13,003 nt of DNA from assembly GCA_964483805.1 (NCBI GenBank), contig CAZADH010000173.1, forward strand, positions 1 to 13,003, given 5' to 3'. The stretch is from CAZADH01 sp964483805 (GTDB lineage: Bacteria > Muiribacteriota > Ozemobacteria > Ozemobacterales > Ozemobacteraceae). Below are positions 11,909-13,003 of the stretch, one piece after another (the first letter of the stretch is position 1; every line of letters begins with the position of its first letter). Below the pieces are notes generated by a model. That model saw only the letters and a list, made by a program, of their open reading frames with translations. It was not told the DNA's origin and made no database searches. Position numbers and translations under genes: made by a program.

Positions 11909-13003
11909 CACACTACCGTCCGCCCTCTTCCCGTTTCGTGGCCTGGGTTCTCTGTCTGTTGGCCTGTTACGACCCGCTGTTTGCGGCTGCCGACGACCCG
12001 CCCGCCTCGGCGTCGGTTGGGTTGACCTTGCGGGCGTGCGTTCGCGAAGCGCTCGCCGACAACCCGGGCCTGCAAGCCCACCGCGACGCCGTCGCGATGG
12101 CCCGCCAGCAGGTGGCTCGCGCCAAAAGCGCCGGCCGGCCGAAGGTAAGCGCCGACGAGACCTTTGTGCGCCTGAAAGACCCGACGGCGTTTTCGCTTCC
12201 CGGGGCGGGCGCCATGAGCCTCGACAACACCAGTTCGCAGATTCGCGCTTTTCGGTGGTCGCAGCCGCTCTACACCGGCGGGCAGATCGAGGGCGGGGTA
12301 CGCCTGGCCCGCACCGGCGAGGCCTTGCAGCACCACCAACGCGATCTCGCCGCCGAGGATCTGACATACAACGTAACACGCTCCTGGTATGGCATTCTCA
12401 TGGCGCAGGCCATGCACAAGGTCGCCGCCCAGGCCGTGACCGACGTGTTGGGCCACGAGCGGCTCGTGCAGGCCCGTCTCGAGGCCGGCACCGGCGTGCG
12501 CACCGTTCTGCTCAAGGGTCAGGTCTCGGTCCTCGCGCGCCGTGTAGACCAGGTGCGCGCCGCCAACGCCGTTGAATTGGCGTGCGCCGGCCTGTCGAGT
12601 CTGCTCGGACGCACCCTGTCGGCGAGTGATACGTTCCTCGACGAAACCGTGGCCGTCGCACCACCGGCCGATGAAGCCGCGATGATCGCCCACGCACAGA
12701 GCCACCACCCGCTCCTGCGCACCGCCGGCACCGCGGCCCGGGCTGCCGATGACCAGCGTCGTCTGGCCGCGGCCCTGAACCGACCCCAGGTGTTTGCCCA
12801 GGGCGACTGGAGTTCGGGTTCCCAGTTCAACGAGGAGCAGAGCAACTGGACCACGGTTCTCGCCGTCAGCATCAACCTCGAAGATGGTGGCGAGCGCCGT
12901 GCCCGACTGCGTGAGGCCAGTGCCGGCATGGCCAAGGCCGCCCACGAACGCGAGGATCTCACCCGCAAGGTGGCCCTGGGCATCCGACAGGCGCGCCTGA
13001 CCC
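11905..13003 (+). CDS. TolC-family outer-membrane efflux protein (partial, runs off the window)
   Basis: The frame is open from ATG 11905 to the window end (366 codons, no stop). A basic start and hydrophobic core (RFVAWVLCLLACYDPLFAAA) form a signal sequence. Cys21 in LLAC could be a lipobox, as in OprM/NodT-type lipoproteins, but cleavage after LFA-A near residue 28 is equally possible. The mature part has the TolC repeat pattern: LTLRACVREALADNPGLQAHRDAV with helical heptads after it, then FRWSQPLYTGGQIEGGVRLAR, which is the first outer-membrane strand region. The second repeat begins near EAAMIAHAQSHHPLLRTAG (about 255-273), followed by strand-like sequence around FAQGDWSSG and VAVSINLEDGGERRA-like sequence. 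These proteins form the exit duct of RND, ABC or MFS tripartite pumps. The 4-base overlap with the TetR-family gene implies co-translation; membrane-fusion and pump genes would be expected just beyond the window. Confidence 0.92.
   Translation, partial: MTHYRPPSSRFVAWVLCLLACYDPLFAAADDPPASASVGLTLRACVREALADNPGLQAHRDAVAMARQQVARAKSAGRPKVSADETFVRLKDPTAFSLPGAGAMSLDNTSSQIRAFRWSQPLYTGGQIEGGVRLARTGEALQHHQRDLAAEDLTYNVTRSWYGILMAQAMHKVAAQAVTDVLGHERLVQARLEAGTGVRTVLLKGQVSVLARRVDQVRAANAVELACAGLSSLLGRTLSASDTFLDETVAVAPPADEAAMIAHAQSHHPLLRTAGTAARAADDQRRLAAALNRPQVFAQGDWSSGSQFNEEQSNWTTVLAVSINLEDGGERRARLREASAGMAKAAHEREDLTRKVALGIRQARLT

Noticed and set aside
11437..12945. Open frame of about 500 codons on the minus strand across the tetR-family and tolC-family genes
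   Set aside because: The + strand genes have clear domains, a promoter and a ribosome site; the minus frame has low-complexity Gly/Arg-rich sequence and no start signal.
1..13003. CRISPR arrays, tRNA or rRNA genes, insertion sequences, integrases, attachment sites
   Set aside because: No regularly spaced repeats, no cloverleaf-like sequence with a CCA end, and no transposase or integrase frames were found by reading.

Overview
This is a GC-rich, densely packed stretch from a bacterium with an outer membrane (a TolC-type outer-membrane protein and undecaprenyl-diphosphate phosphatase are present). The left half encodes an energy-converting [NiFe] hydrogenase of the Ech type, which points to an anaerobic or facultative, H2-producing (fermentative or syntrophic) metabolism. 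The phylum cannot be fixed from the window. The SUI1/YciH protein and UppP look broadly proteobacterial, but this is only an impression.

Region 1 (1-5554) holds the end of an unidentified gene, then six genes in the canonical order echA-B-C-D-E-F, all on the + strand with overlapping or nearly touching ends. EchA and EchB form the proton-translocating membrane arm. EchC, EchD, EchE and EchF form the peripheral hydrogenase arm with Fe-S clusters and the NiFe site. All Cys ligands of the NiFe centre and of the Fe-S clusters are present, so the enzyme looks functional: 2 H+ + reduced ferredoxin <-> H2, coupled to ion pumping. EchC carries an unusual C-terminal tail of about 100 residues rich in Ala and Pro, and EchE ends directly after its last metal-binding motif.

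Region 2 (5555-8758) starts with a strong GC-rich hairpin just after echF. It is followed by a tightly coupled three-gene set: a PLP-dependent decarboxylase-like enzyme and two paralogous membrane proteins. Each paralogue has a conserved N-terminal domain of about three TM segments and a C-terminal pentapeptide-repeat domain. I do not recognise this three-gene set as a described system, and it is the best candidate for something new here.

Region 3 (8759-9233) is hypA, the nickel-delivery maturation factor, separated from the rest by a gap that holds inverted repeats and a promoter-like -10 placed so close to the ATG that the mRNA may be leaderless. It probably serves the Ech hydrogenase.

Region 4 (9188-10994) has a minus-strand pair, uppP followed by a PPC/DUF296-domain gene whose 3' end overlaps hypA tail-to-tail. 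Divergent from it is a SUI1/YciH-family gene on the + strand.

Region 5 (10995-13003) starts with a plausible sigma-70 promoter and then a TetR-family regulator whose stop overlaps (ATGA) the start of a TolC-family efflux gene that runs off the window. This looks like the beginning of a self-regulated tripartite efflux operon.

No stretch longer than 200 bases lacks a gene. I saw no tRNA, rRNA, CRISPR array, transposase or integrase.
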